A stretch of DNA of 64,000 nt from Methylomonas paludis (GTDB taxonomy: Bacteria; Pseudomonadota; Gammaproteobacteria; Methylococcales; Methylomonadaceae): assembly GCF_018734325.1 (NCBI RefSeq), contig NZ_CP073754.1:3472001-3536000 (forward strand), written 5' to 3'. Positions 26,153 through 35,495 of the stretch are shown here, in pieces. Within the stretch, counting starts at the first letter, position 1, and each line of letters begins with the position of its first letter. The notes under the pieces were generated by a model. That model had not been told where the DNA came from, did no database searches, and saw only the letters and a list, made by a program, of their open reading frames with translations. A program made the position numbers and the translations under genes.

Positions 26153-26620
26153 TTGCGGCAGAAAGCACGAAATCATGCCAAAAAACCCGGCGTACTGCTA
26201 GTTGGTACGCCGGGTTTTTTACGCCGACTGGGGGCTATTGGTTACGACGCGCTGTTGTTGCTGGCTGTGTTGTTTCTGTCCACCAGTTTGGCCTTGCCTT
26301 TTAATGGCGGTGAGGCGTTTGCTCCAGACCAGTTTATTTATCCGGTTTATTTGCTGCTGGTCGGCTTTTTGTTTTACGGCTGGTTCTGGACTCACGGTGG
26401 CCAAACTCTGGGCTTACGGGCCTGGAAAATGCAGTTGCTGAGCTTTGACGGTGAATCGGTGAGCTGGCGGCAGGCTTTGATCCGGTTTGGCGCCGCCATC
26501 CTGTCCTGGGCCTGTCTGGGTCTGGGTCTGATGTGGTGTGTTATCGATCCGCAAGGCTTATGCTGGCATGATCATTTGTCCAAAACCCGGCTGCACAAGG
26601 TAGAACGAGAAAAGGCCTGA
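26153..26620 (+). CDS. RDD-family membrane protein
   Basis: 155 residues with three or four membrane spans. The RDD fold is visible: the conserved Arg and Asp in PGFLRRLGAIGYDALLLLAV, then WFWTHGGQTLGLRAWKMQLL, and the C-terminal WCVIDPQGLCWHDHLSKTR. The start must lie before the conserved RRLGAIGYD, and the only in-frame candidate is the TTG at 26153, next to the TAA of the small ORF before it. A strong intrinsic-terminator-like hairpin lies inside codons 10-23. Function of RDD proteins is poorly known; some are ion antiporters. Confidence 0.8.
   Translation: MRQKARNHAKKPGVLLVGTPGFLRRLGAIGYDALLLLAVLFLSTSLALPFNGGEAFAPDQFIYPVYLLLVGFLFYGWFWTHGGQTLGLRAWKMQLLSFDGESVSWRQALIRFGAAILSWACLGLGLMWCVIDPQGLCWHDHLSKTRLHKVEREKA
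26181..26220 (+). terminator. Intrinsic-terminator-like hairpin inside the RDD gene start
   Basis: Left arm 26181-26195 pairs perfectly over 15 bases with 26205-26219, with a 9-base loop and a run of six T at 26215-26220. It would stop transcription after the small ORF ending at 26152. Because the conserved RDD sequence is coded by the right arm and just beyond, terminator and gene overlap; this suggests attenuation of the RDD gene. Confidence 0.75.
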
Positions 26621-26685
26621 TCAGGCCGGGGGATATGATATATTTGCGGCTCACCTCAATCTACTCGCTCGTTCGGGAGAACTCA

Positions 26686-27072
26686 ATGAAAACAATAACA
26701 ACACTTATATCCCTGCTTGCACTCCTGTCGGCGTTTGCCGCTCACGCCGATGTTAAACTTGAAGATAACAGCAAGATTTTGGGCAAATGGAAAGTCACTG
26801 CCGAATCGCTGGGACTGGAAAAGAATAAAAAACTGCTCAATGTGAGCTGGGATTTTCAAAAAGACGGCACGCTGATGACCAAGGGCGAAGATACGCTGGG
26901 TCGTACCAGTGAAATGGATATCGCCGTTAAATATTTTGTGGAAAACGGTGTGGTGCGCAAACAAACCAGCCCAGGCCGGGAAAAATATGAAACTTGTACT
27001 GCGGTGGAACTTAGCCATACTGACCTGATTTTGAAATGTACTAATCTTTATTTTTTCCTGACCCGCAAATAA
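26686..27072 (+). CDS. Small secreted protein of unknown function
   Basis: 128 residues from the ATG at 26686, which has GGGAGA five bases upstream. This start gives a clean signal peptide (MKTITTLISLLALLSAFAAHA, cut before DVKL); the upstream ATG at 26635 would put 17 unrelated residues in front. The mature part (about 107 residues) is a mainly beta protein with GKWKV and SWDFQKDGTL segments, like lipocalin-type or stress-response periplasmic proteins, and two Cys near the C-terminus (YETCTAV, LILKCTN) that could pair. I do not recognise the family. Confidence 0.7.
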   Translation: MKTITTLISLLALLSAFAAHADVKLEDNSKILGKWKVTAESLGLEKNKKLLNVSWDFQKDGTLMTKGEDTLGRTSEMDIAVKYFVENGVVRKQTSPGREKYETCTAVELSHTDLILKCTNLYFFLTRK

Positions 27073-27324
27073 TGCTGTTTGCCAAGGTGCAGCAAGTTGT
27101 TGTGACTTTGTACCACCTAACCCCCCTTTTTCAAAGGGGGGGAACTGGATAGTTAGTCTGGGTAAGGTTGCTGGTCTTTTAAACCAGTACTTGGCTTCGA
27201 ATGATGCGCTTCACTATCGTTCAGCACATCCTACTAACACTTGTGCTTTAAAGAGATATTTGGACGCTTAATAGTTACAACGGGTATCAACTTTTAACGC
27301 AAACATGGCTTTATAACAGCCCGA
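27073..27324. other. Spacer with GC hairpin and family B repeat
   Basis: The 75 bases after the secreted protein include CCCCCCTTTTTCAAAGGGGGGG at 27120-27142, a simple hairpin of a kind common between genes. A family B repeat follows. The remaining bases before the lptG stop hold nothing clear. Confidence 0.5.
27147..27280. repeat. Family B intergenic repeat, copy 2 (134 bp)
   Basis: Starts GGATAGTTAGTCTGGG and ends TTAATAGTTACAA. It shares with copy 1 the internal series TAAGGT-GCTG-TCTTT, GAATGATGCGCTTCACT, TTCAGCACATCCTACTA and AAAGAGATATTTGGACGC. Relative to copy 1 it lacks about 50 bases near the start. Confidence 0.7.
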
Positions 27325-28404
27325 TCAACTTACCTTTAAAATTGCGATTACGGCGCCTAAAAACATCAGCAGACTAGGGGCAATGGCCACCAGCATGGGA
27401 TTAAGGCCGTAGACAAGCCCCATGTGTCCGGCAATTTTGTCGAAAATGTTAAACAGCATACCGATCACCACGCCCAGCATGATCCGGCCACCGGTATTGG
27501 TGCCCCGGCCTATGCCGATCACAAACGGCGCTGAAATCATCAGCATTACAAATGTCACCAGCGGATTAATCAGGCGGCTCCAAAAAGCCAGTTCATAGAT
27601 TTGAGATTTTTGGCTATTGCTTTTTAGAAAGTCGATGTACATATATAAATCGTACAGGGACAGGTTATCGGAATCCACCACGGTGACTTTCAACAAATCC
27701 GCATCGATAGAGGATTCCCAAATTTGGCTGTCCTGCACCGCCGCGGAAACTTGTTGGTAGCCTTCATCCAGCTCTGAGTGCTTAACCCCATCCAGGCGCC
27801 ATTGATTGTTGCCCAAAAAGGTGGCATGTTCGGCATGAGTCATTTTCTGCAGCTTATGCTGGGCACTAATATCATATATGCGCACATTGGCCAGGGTGCC
27901 GTCATCCAGTATTTTCCGTACGTTGATAAAACGGTTGCCCTCGCGCAGCCACATGCCGTATTGGGTATGCATGATGACGCCATCGGTTTCGTTCTGGGTG
28001 GTATTGCGCAATACCTGGGCAGCGCGTTCACTGTCCGGGGCTATGTATTCGCCTATCAACACTGATATTACTACCAGCACCAATCCGGCCAGCATGATGG
28101 TGCGGATGACCCATAGGGTGGATAATCCGGTGGCCCGCATGGCCACTATTTCGCGATGATTGGCCATTGCCCCCACAACGAATAGGCTGCCCAATAAAGC
28201 GGCAGACGGCATTAGCTCGTAAATCATGCGCGGGGTGGTTAAGGCCAGATATAAAAACAGCTCTTTCAGGCCGTATGTGCCTTTACCCAAAAACACCAGT
28301 TGGTCGCTAAAGGTAAATAAATGAAACAGGGTGAGCAGTATCAATAAGGCTATGGCGGCCCCTTTGATGACTTCGAGCATTATGTAGCGGGTTAATACTC
28401 CCAT
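27325..28404 (-). CDS. lptG: LPS export ABC transporter permease LptG
   Basis: 359 residues of the YjgP/YjgQ family: three N-terminal spans, a periplasmic beta-jellyroll region (MHTQYGMWLREGNRFINVRK), then three C-terminal spans. LptG with LptF and the LptB ATPase lifts lipopolysaccharide out of the inner membrane. The MGVLTRYIMLEVIKG start and the STLWVIRTIM coupling helix fit LptG. One base separates it from lptF. The pair faces pepA, as in E. coli. Confidence 0.95.
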   Translation of the reverse strand: MGVLTRYIMLEVIKGAAIALLILLTLFHLFTFSDQLVFLGKGTYGLKELFLYLALTTPRMIYELMPSAALLGSLFVVGAMANHREIVAMRATGLSTLWVIRTIMLAGLVLVVISVLIGEYIAPDSERAAQVLRNTTQNETDGVIMHTQYGMWLREGNRFINVRKILDDGTLANVRIYDISAQHKLQKMTHAEHATFLGNNQWRLDGVKHSELDEGYQQVSAAVQDSQIWESSIDADLLKVTVVDSDNLSLYDLYMYIDFLKSNSQKSQIYELAFWSRLINPLVTFVMLMISAPFVIGIGRGTNTGGRIMLGVVIGMLFNIFDKIAGHMGLVYGLNPMLVAIAPSLLMFLGAVIAILKVS

Positions 28405-28405
28405 G

Positions 28406-29539
28406 TTAATATCCTTTTTGCCAATGTTGCAGCAGCCACTGCCAGCCGTATGTGCGGAACAGCAGTATCAGGCCCAGACTCAGCAGCAGCAAGTCAGCCC
28501 AGAAGTAGCCCAGCCAGCCGGGTATCTTGTCGGCAACTACCCAGCTGTGATTGACTCTTTGCAGATTTGAATAAGCAAAATATATGGCAAAGGCTACCAG
28601 CAAGTTGCCGTAAACACCGCCGCGCGGTGAAAGTTTGGCTAAGGGTACGGCCAAGAATCCCAGAAAGATGGTGCTGAACGGTCCGCTGAGTCTATCCTGC
28701 ATTTCTGCCATATCCTGTAAGTTGGAGGATGACCAGATTTGCTGACTTTTAACCGCATGACTGCCAACCACCAGGGCGCTGGATTTTTTTTCTATCAATA
28801 CGGCATATTCGGCAAAGGTTTCTATGGTAAATTCTTTGTCGCCGGGTGCGCCCAGTATGCGTTCTCCGTGTTCCAGAATTAGATATAAACCACCTTCCAG
28901 GTTATCCAGCCGGCCATATTCAGCATTAACCACCCCCGTTTTGCCGGACTGTTTATTTTGCAAGAAAACATGATGCATTTTGCCGTCGTCATCAACACTT
29001 TCTGTATAAAAGATTAGTTCACCACCACTGTATTCACTAAACCGGCCGGCGGAAATACTGCGAATATCGGCTGTTTCGTTATCAAAGTGCATCAATTTTT
29101 GGCCTTGTAATTCTGCCCAGGGCCCGGCATATAATGAAAGCCAGCCGGAAAACAGGCTGAGCGGCACCAATACCCAAAACACGCCGCGATAAATGGTGAG
29201 CATGCCGCCGCCTGCTGAAGCTATGGCGGCAATTTCCTGTTCACGGTACATGCGTCCCAATACCATCAGGATGGCCATGAATAAGGCGGTGGGTAGAAAG
29301 GCGGTGGTGACCAGTATAGTTTTCAGGCCGATCAAATGCATGACGGTTTGATTGGAAATGCTGCCATCCACGGCTTGTGCCAGTACCCGGATAAATTTTT
29401 GGCTGACGATGATAAAAACCAGTACCGCCAAAACAGCACTTGCTGTCTTGAGCAGATCTACAATTATCATACGGTCCAGTACTGTTATAAAGCGAAAAGG
29501 ACGGCCTGGGCCAGGTATGTTTCGTTCTATGCTCAACAA
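28406..29539 (-). CDS. lptF: LPS export ABC transporter permease LptF
   Basis: 377 residues, same fold as LptG. The core starts near MIIVDLLKTASAVLAVLVF; before it the frame extends 23 residues to a TTG at 29539 (or 29536). AGGAG lies four to seven bases before these TTG codons, a better ribosome site than that of the internal ATG at 29470, so I keep the long form. Visible: SQKFIRVLAQAVDG and MYREQEIAAIASAGGG, the LptF cytosolic loop. Together with lptG it forms the transporter's membrane dimer. Confidence 0.93.
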   Translation of the reverse strand: MLSIERNIPGPGRPFRFITVLDRMIIVDLLKTASAVLAVLVFIIVSQKFIRVLAQAVDGSISNQTVMHLIGLKTILVTTAFLPTALFMAILMVLGRMYREQEIAAIASAGGGMLTIYRGVFWVLVPLSLFSGWLSLYAGPWAELQGQKLMHFDNETADIRSISAGRFSEYSGGELIFYTESVDDDGKMHHVFLQNKQSGKTGVVNAEYGRLDNLEGGLYLILEHGERILGAPGDKEFTIETFAEYAVLIEKKSSALVVGSHAVKSQQIWSSSNLQDMAEMQDRLSGPFSTIFLGFLAVPLAKLSPRGGVYGNLLVAFAIYFAYSNLQRVNHSWVVADKIPGWLGYFWADLLLLSLGLILLFRTYGWQWLLQHWQKGY

Positions 29540-29630
29540 CTCACTCCTGATTTTCTAAGGTATAATTGGCCTCAAGCGCCTGTTAACCGGCGTCATCAAA
29601 CTTTGCGACATTTTAAAGGCCTCTGTCATT

Positions 29631-31115
29631 ATGGACTATTCTATAGAAAGCTTATCCTTAGACAAACTACAAAGCGATTGTCTGTTGGTTGGTCTCTACG
29701 AAAACCAGCAATTAAGTCCATTGGCTACCGAACTGGACAAGTTGAGTTTAGGCTTGCTGAGCCGTTTGATCAGCCGTGGGGACATTAAGGGTAAAAACGC
29801 GGAAACGCTGTTAATTAATAATGTGGGTCTGGATAACATTCAGCGCATTGTGCTGGTTGGTTTCGGCAGTGCCGGTAAAGTGACCCGCAAGCTGTACCGC
29901 AAAGCGCTTGCTGCGGCAATTAAAACGGTTAAAGACAGTAAAGTCAAAGCTGCCACTGCGGCACTGCTGGATATTACTGTGGAAAATGCCGACTCGCAGT
30001 GGCAGGCCCGGCAAATTGTGGAAGTTTTTCAGGATGGCGTTTATTTGTACGCCACTACTAAAAAAATTGACGATAAAGTTGCTTTGCAGCAATTGAGTAT
30101 CTATGCCGATGCCAGTCAGACATCTCTGGCCCAAACCGGTCTGCAGCAGGGTATTGCCATTGCCAGTGGTGTTGAGCTAGCCAAACAATTGGCCGATTTG
30201 CCGGGTAATATCTGCACACCTACTTATCTGGCCGATCAAGCACTGCAATTGGCCGCCCAACACGACAAACTCAGTTGTGAAATTCTGGAAGAGAGCGATA
30301 TGCAGGCACTGGGCATGGGGGCTTTTCTGTCGGTTTCGCGCGGCAGCCGCCAACCTGCCAAGTTGATCAGCCTGTTTTATCAGGGTGATGAAGCCAGTGT
30401 AAAGCCTATTGTGCTGATCGGTAAAGGTTTAACCTTTGACGCCGGTGGTATTTCTTTAAAGCCCGGTCTGGGCATGGATGAAATGAAATACGATATGTGC
30501 GGCGGCGCCAGTGTGCTAGGCCTGCTGCGCATGGCCACGCTGCTTAATCTGAAACTGAATATTGTCGGCCTGGTGCCCTCTTCAGAAAACCTGCCGGATG
30601 GTGATGCCAATAAACCCGGCGATATTTTGTACAGTATGGCCGGTAAAACGATTGAAGTATTGAACACGGATGCCGAAGGCCGTTTGATATTGTGCGACAC
30701 CATGACTTATGCCAAAAAATTTAATCCTGATGTGGTTATCGACATGGCAACCCTGACCGGTGCCTGCATTGTGGCCTTGGGCCGGGTGCCTAGCGGTTTG
30801 TTTGGCAACGACGACAAGCTGTGCTCGGATTTGCTGAGCGCCGGCGATACGGCTTGTGACAGTTTGTGGCGCATGCCGATCTGGGAAGAATATCTGGAAC
30901 AGCTGAAATCCAATTTTGCCGATCTGGCCAATATTGGCGGCCCGGACGGCGGCAGTATTACGGCGGCCTGCTTTTTGTCCAAGTTTGCCGAGGATTTCCG
31001 CTGGGCGCATCTGGACATCGCCGGCACGGCCTGGCGCAGTGGGGCAAACAAAGGTGCTACCGGCCGGCCAGTGCCGGTTATCAGTCAATACTTGCTGGAT
31101 AGAGCCGCCGGCTGA
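29631..31115 (+). CDS. pepA: Leucyl aminopeptidase PepA
   Basis: 494 residues, family M17. It removes N-terminal residues from peptides and in E. coli also binds DNA. Visible: metal-site GKGLTFDAGGISLKPG, KYDMCGGASVLG, the signature NTDAEGRLILCD, and ATLTGACIVALG. Located opposite lptF, as in E. coli. A TATAAT box lies at 29561-29566, within the 91-base gap between the divergent genes, but no clear -35 was found. holC follows 72 bases later. Confidence 0.97.
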   Translation: MDYSIESLSLDKLQSDCLLVGLYENQQLSPLATELDKLSLGLLSRLISRGDIKGKNAETLLINNVGLDNIQRIVLVGFGSAGKVTRKLYRKALAAAIKTVKDSKVKAATAALLDITVENADSQWQARQIVEVFQDGVYLYATTKKIDDKVALQQLSIYADASQTSLAQTGLQQGIAIASGVELAKQLADLPGNICTPTYLADQALQLAAQHDKLSCEILEESDMQALGMGAFLSVSRGSRQPAKLISLFYQGDEASVKPIVLIGKGLTFDAGGISLKPGLGMDEMKYDMCGGASVLGLLRMATLLNLKLNIVGLVPSSENLPDGDANKPGDILYSMAGKTIEVLNTDAEGRLILCDTMTYAKKFNPDVVIDMATLTGACIVALGRVPSGLFGNDDKLCSDLLSAGDTACDSLWRMPIWEEYLEQLKSNFADLANIGGPDGGSITAACFLSKFAEDFRWAHLDIAGTAWRSGANKGATGRPVPVISQYLLDRAAG

Positions 31116-31187
31116 ACCGGTGTCGGCGCTTGTTGCCGCATTAAGCTGGCTTAATGCGGCACACGCCAGACCACACAGGCGCTGTAG

Positions 31188-31637
31188 ATGTCAGAAAACC
31201 ATTCCAATTTACCGGTTGTCGATTTTTATGTGCTGGCTACCCATTTGCAACAGCAGCGTCAGGATTTTGCCTGTAAGTTAATCGAAAAAATCTATCGCAG
31301 CGGCCAAAATTGTTATGTGCTGACCGACAGTCTGGAACAGGCTGCCAGCATAGACCTGCAGCTCTGGACGTTTAGAGCCGGGAGTTTTATTCCGCATCAA
31401 ATTTATCGCGGCATTTTGCCGGAACTGCCGCAAACCATTTTAATTGGTCTGGCGGATATTCCGGAAAGCCGCCAGAATCTGATCGTCAATCTGTCCAGTC
31501 AGTTGCCTGAACACGGCCCGCTCACTGGCCGGATTCTGGAAGTGCTGGACAATAGCGAAATCTGTAAACAGGCGGGGCGGGAGCGTTTTCGCTATTATCG
31601 GCAGTTAGGCATCACACCGGTGACTCACAAACTTTAA
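31188..31637 (+). CDS. holC: DNA polymerase III chi subunit
   Basis: 149 residues. Chi links the clamp loader to SSB. Visible: VDFYVLATHLQQQRQDFACKL, then YVLTDSLEQAASIDLQLWTF, and FIPH-QIY, following the HolC pattern. The order pepA-holC matches E. coli. Its TAA at 31635-31637 overlaps the stop of the convergent rsmI gene by two bases, so there is no room for a terminator between them. Confidence 0.92.
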   Translation: MSENHSNLPVVDFYVLATHLQQQRQDFACKLIEKIYRSGQNCYVLTDSLEQAASIDLQLWTFRAGSFIPHQIYRGILPELPQTILIGLADIPESRQNLIVNLSSQLPEHGPLTGRILEVLDNSEICKQAGRERFRYYRQLGITPVTHKL

Positions 31638-32485
31638 TCATTTGCACTACCCTGTATCTCCAGAGCGGCCTGATAGAGTAATTTTTTTCTTTGTCCGGTA
31701 ATTTCCACCGCCAGTGCGACGGCGGTTTTGATTGAGCACTCCTGCAGTAAGGCGCGCAGTATCCGGTTTTCTTCAGCGCTTAACAGCTTAGCTTCGGTGT
31801 CCGGCTCGACACCACCGACTACCACTACAAATTCACCCTTGCGCATATTTTCATCGGTAGCGACTTTGCTGCTGATTTCCGCCAGTTCGGCCTGGATGAT
31901 GGTTTCGTGCAGTTTGGTGATTTCTCTGGCAATGGCAATGGGGTGATCGGCTGGATAAATTTCCTGCATATCGGTCAAGGCGGCCTGAATGCGGTGGCTG
32001 GATTCATAAAACACCCAGGTTGAGGCATCGGTCAGCTTGTTCTGAAAAAAACTTTTTCTGGCACTGGAGGTGCGCGGCAGAAAACCTTCAAAGGTAAAGC
32101 GGCTGACCGGTAAGCCGCAAGCCGATAAGGCGGCGATTAAAGCACAGGCTCCGGGGATAGGCACTACCTCAATTCCCTGCTGTTGCGCCAACCGTACCAG
32201 CGGCATGCCGGGATCACTGATTAAAGGGGTGCCGGCATCGGAAACCAGGGCTATGGACTGACCTTGCTGAATTTTTTCGATTAGATGTTGGGAGGCGTGG
32301 GCTTCATTGTGCTGGTGCAAGGATTGCGCCGGTGTGTTGATGCCATAGTGCTGTAATAGCATTTTGATGTGGCGGGTATCTTCGGCGGCAATTAAACCAA
32401 CCTGTTTCAGGGTTTCCACAGCCCGAAAGCTGAAATCGGCCAGATTACCTATTGGTGTGGCAACCACGTATAATTTCCCGTACAT
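31634..32485 (-). CDS. rsmI: 16S rRNA 2'-O-ribose C1402 methyltransferase
   Basis: 283 residues. RsmI methylates C1402 in the ribosomal P site region with SAM. Visible: YVVATPIGNLADFSFRAVETL at the start, AEDTRHIKMLLQHYGI, LVSDAGTPLISDPG, and VPGACALIAALSACGLP, all family signatures. It is divergent from lpoA, conserved as the yraL-yraM pair in E. coli. Confidence 0.97.
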   Translation of the reverse strand: MYGKLYVVATPIGNLADFSFRAVETLKQVGLIAAEDTRHIKMLLQHYGINTPAQSLHQHNEAHASQHLIEKIQQGQSIALVSDAGTPLISDPGMPLVRLAQQQGIEVVPIPGACALIAALSACGLPVSRFTFEGFLPRTSSARKSFFQNKLTDASTWVFYESSHRIQAALTDMQEIYPADHPIAIAREITKLHETIIQAELAEISSKVATDENMRKGEFVVVVGGVEPDTEAKLLSAEENRILRALLQECSIKTAVALAVEITGQRKKLLYQAALEIQGSAND

Positions 32486-32534
32486 CTGTTCTCATGCCCT
32501 CCGCGCTATGTTTAGATTAAATCAGTTTTTCATT

Positions 32535-34301
32535 ATGCCCCGTTACCGGTCACTCTGCTGGATTTTCGGCCTGTTGCTGCTGGCCGGCTGCAGTAGTGAA
32601 CCAGTGAAAAAACCGCTGCCGCCACCAGCCAAAACCACGCGCCCGCTGATAAACCCGCTGCCGGCGGCTGAGCCTCTGAAAAGCAGCGGTTTGACCGACA
32701 ATCAGGATAATCAGCATTTACTGGCCGCTGAAACCAAAGTGCAGGCCGGTGATTACAGTGCCGCTCATACGCAGCTGGATCTGGTGCATTACGCCAGTCT
32801 GTCTGCTGAGCAGCGCAGTAAATTCAATCTGCTGGCCGCTGAAGTGTCTTTAAGTATGGCCGACTTTAGCCGGGCTTTAAGTCAGTTGGAGATGATTCGG
32901 CCCAAATTGCTGAATAATGCCGAACAGATTAATTATTTTCAGTCTCTGGCTTTTGCCCATGCTCTGGCAGGTAATATTTTACCTAGCATCAATGCCCGAA
33001 TTCGGCTGGGTTATTTGTTGAGCAACCTTCAGCAACAGCAAGATAATCGCGCCACGATTCTGGATATACTCACTGGCTTAAGCCTGGATACGCTGAGTAT
33101 GCCGCCGGCAGATGCTGAGGAGCTGGGCGGTTGGATGGCGCTGGCTAAAATCGTTAAGCAGCGTGGTCAATCCGGCTTTGATTTTAATCAGCAGTTGCTG
33201 GATTGGCAGCAAGCCTACCGGCAACATGCAGCCAATAATGCTGAGTTTATCGGTAATTATTTGCATAAATCCACCAATCTGGTCGCCAATCCAACGCCGG
33301 CTGCGGCGATGATAGCGGTATTACTACCAGCCAGCGGTAATTATGCTGCTGCGGGTAAAGCGATTAAAGACGGTATTCTGGCGGCTCAGCGTCAGGCTGC
33401 TGTTAATTCGCCTCAGCTCCCGCTGCGTTTTTACGATAGTGAACAAGGTGATATCGGCACAATTTATCGGCAGGCTGTGGCCGACGGTGCCAGTCAAATT
33501 ATTGGGCCACTGGTTAAGGAACAAATTCAAAATCTGGCTGAACAGATCGAGTTAAGTGTGCCGGTACTGGCTTTAAATCATGTGGAAAATTTAAACCGGA
33601 ATAATCTCTACCAGTTTGGCTTAAGCCCTATTGATGAGGCGGGGCAATTAAGCTTGAAAGCCCATCAGGACGGTGGGCAAACTGCTATGATTTTGGTGCC
33701 CAATAGCGGGCAGGGCCAGCGAATTGGCCATTATTTAACCAGTGCCTGGCAAAGTCAGGGCGGTATTGTCCTGGGCGTACAATCATATGATCCCAAACAG
33801 CACGATATAGCCAATATCTTGAATGGCTTTGCTAATTCAACTCCTGCGGAAAACACCGCCAAACCGGTACAAACTCTGTTTTTGAGTGCCAGTCCGGAAC
33901 TGGCCAGAGAGCTGGCGCCGGCACTGAAAAATCATCCGGAACTGACGGTTTATGCGATGCCGGGTATTTATAGTGGCCGGCCCAATCCGGTACAGGATAT
34001 GGAGTTGGGCAAGATCAATTTTTGTGATATCCCCTGGTTTTTTGGCGATCTGTATAGCGGCCCCCTCAGTCAGCTAAGCCAACAAGGGGTCTGGCAATCT
34101 TTGCCCGATACCCAGCTCAGGCTATTGGCACTGGGCATGGATGCTTATAATGTGCTGGGGCAGTTAAATCAGTTGGCAACCACGCCGTATAACGGCGCTA
34201 CCGGGCATTTGAGTTTAAACGCCGAGAATCGCCTGACCCGCAAACTGGTCTGCGCTCAATTCAAAGCCGGTCTGCCGGTAGCCAGCGGTTTTGTCGAGTA
34301 A
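32535..34301 (+). CDS. lpoA: LpoA-like lipoprotein activator of PBP1a
   Basis: 588 residues from the ATG at 32535. LpoA is an outer-membrane lipoprotein that reaches through peptidoglycan to activate penicillin-binding protein 1a. A lipobox is clear (WIFGLLLLAGCSS). The N-terminal TPR-like part (QLEMIRPKLLNNAEQINYF region) is followed by a periplasmic-binding-protein-like domain: AVLLPASGNYAAAGKAIKDG, then IIGPLVKEQIQNLAEQ, the C-terminal LpoA fold. The open frame extends back to 32364 over rsmI, and ATG 32508 is a second option, but 32535 gives the best signal (MPRYRSLCW). Four bases separate it from yraN. Confidence 0.9.
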   Translation: MPRYRSLCWIFGLLLLAGCSSEPVKKPLPPPAKTTRPLINPLPAAEPLKSSGLTDNQDNQHLLAAETKVQAGDYSAAHTQLDLVHYASLSAEQRSKFNLLAAEVSLSMADFSRALSQLEMIRPKLLNNAEQINYFQSLAFAHALAGNILPSINARIRLGYLLSNLQQQQDNRATILDILTGLSLDTLSMPPADAEELGGWMALAKIVKQRGQSGFDFNQQLLDWQQAYRQHAANNAEFIGNYLHKSTNLVANPTPAAAMIAVLLPASGNYAAAGKAIKDGILAAQRQAAVNSPQLPLRFYDSEQGDIGTIYRQAVADGASQIIGPLVKEQIQNLAEQIELSVPVLALNHVENLNRNNLYQFGLSPIDEAGQLSLKAHQDGGQTAMILVPNSGQGQRIGHYLTSAWQSQGGIVLGVQSYDPKQHDIANILNGFANSTPAENTAKPVQTLFLSASPELARELAPALKNHPELTVYAMPGIYSGRPNPVQDMELGKINFCDIPWFFGDLYSGPLSQLSQQGVWQSLPDTQLRLLALGMDAYNVLGQLNQLATTPYNGATGHLSLNAENRLTRKLVCAQFKAGLPVASGFVE

Positions 34302-34306
34302 TTGCC

Positions 34307-35265
<959 letters not shown>

Positions 35266-35495
35266 GTCTGCCGGATATTAGGGCTATGGTTTTGCCGTAA
35301 AGTCATTTGCCCACCTACCCCTTTGTCACAAAGATAGGCAATCGGTTGCTCGGCTTAAGCTGAAAAAATTAGGCCGCAGCATCTTTCCTGCCACCCGCAC
35401 TTGCCACTCTTGTCAAAAATTACTGCTAAACTTAGACTTAGTTAATCTCGCCCCAAAAACCATAATAATTAGCCAGCGGATAGCCGGAGATCAAA

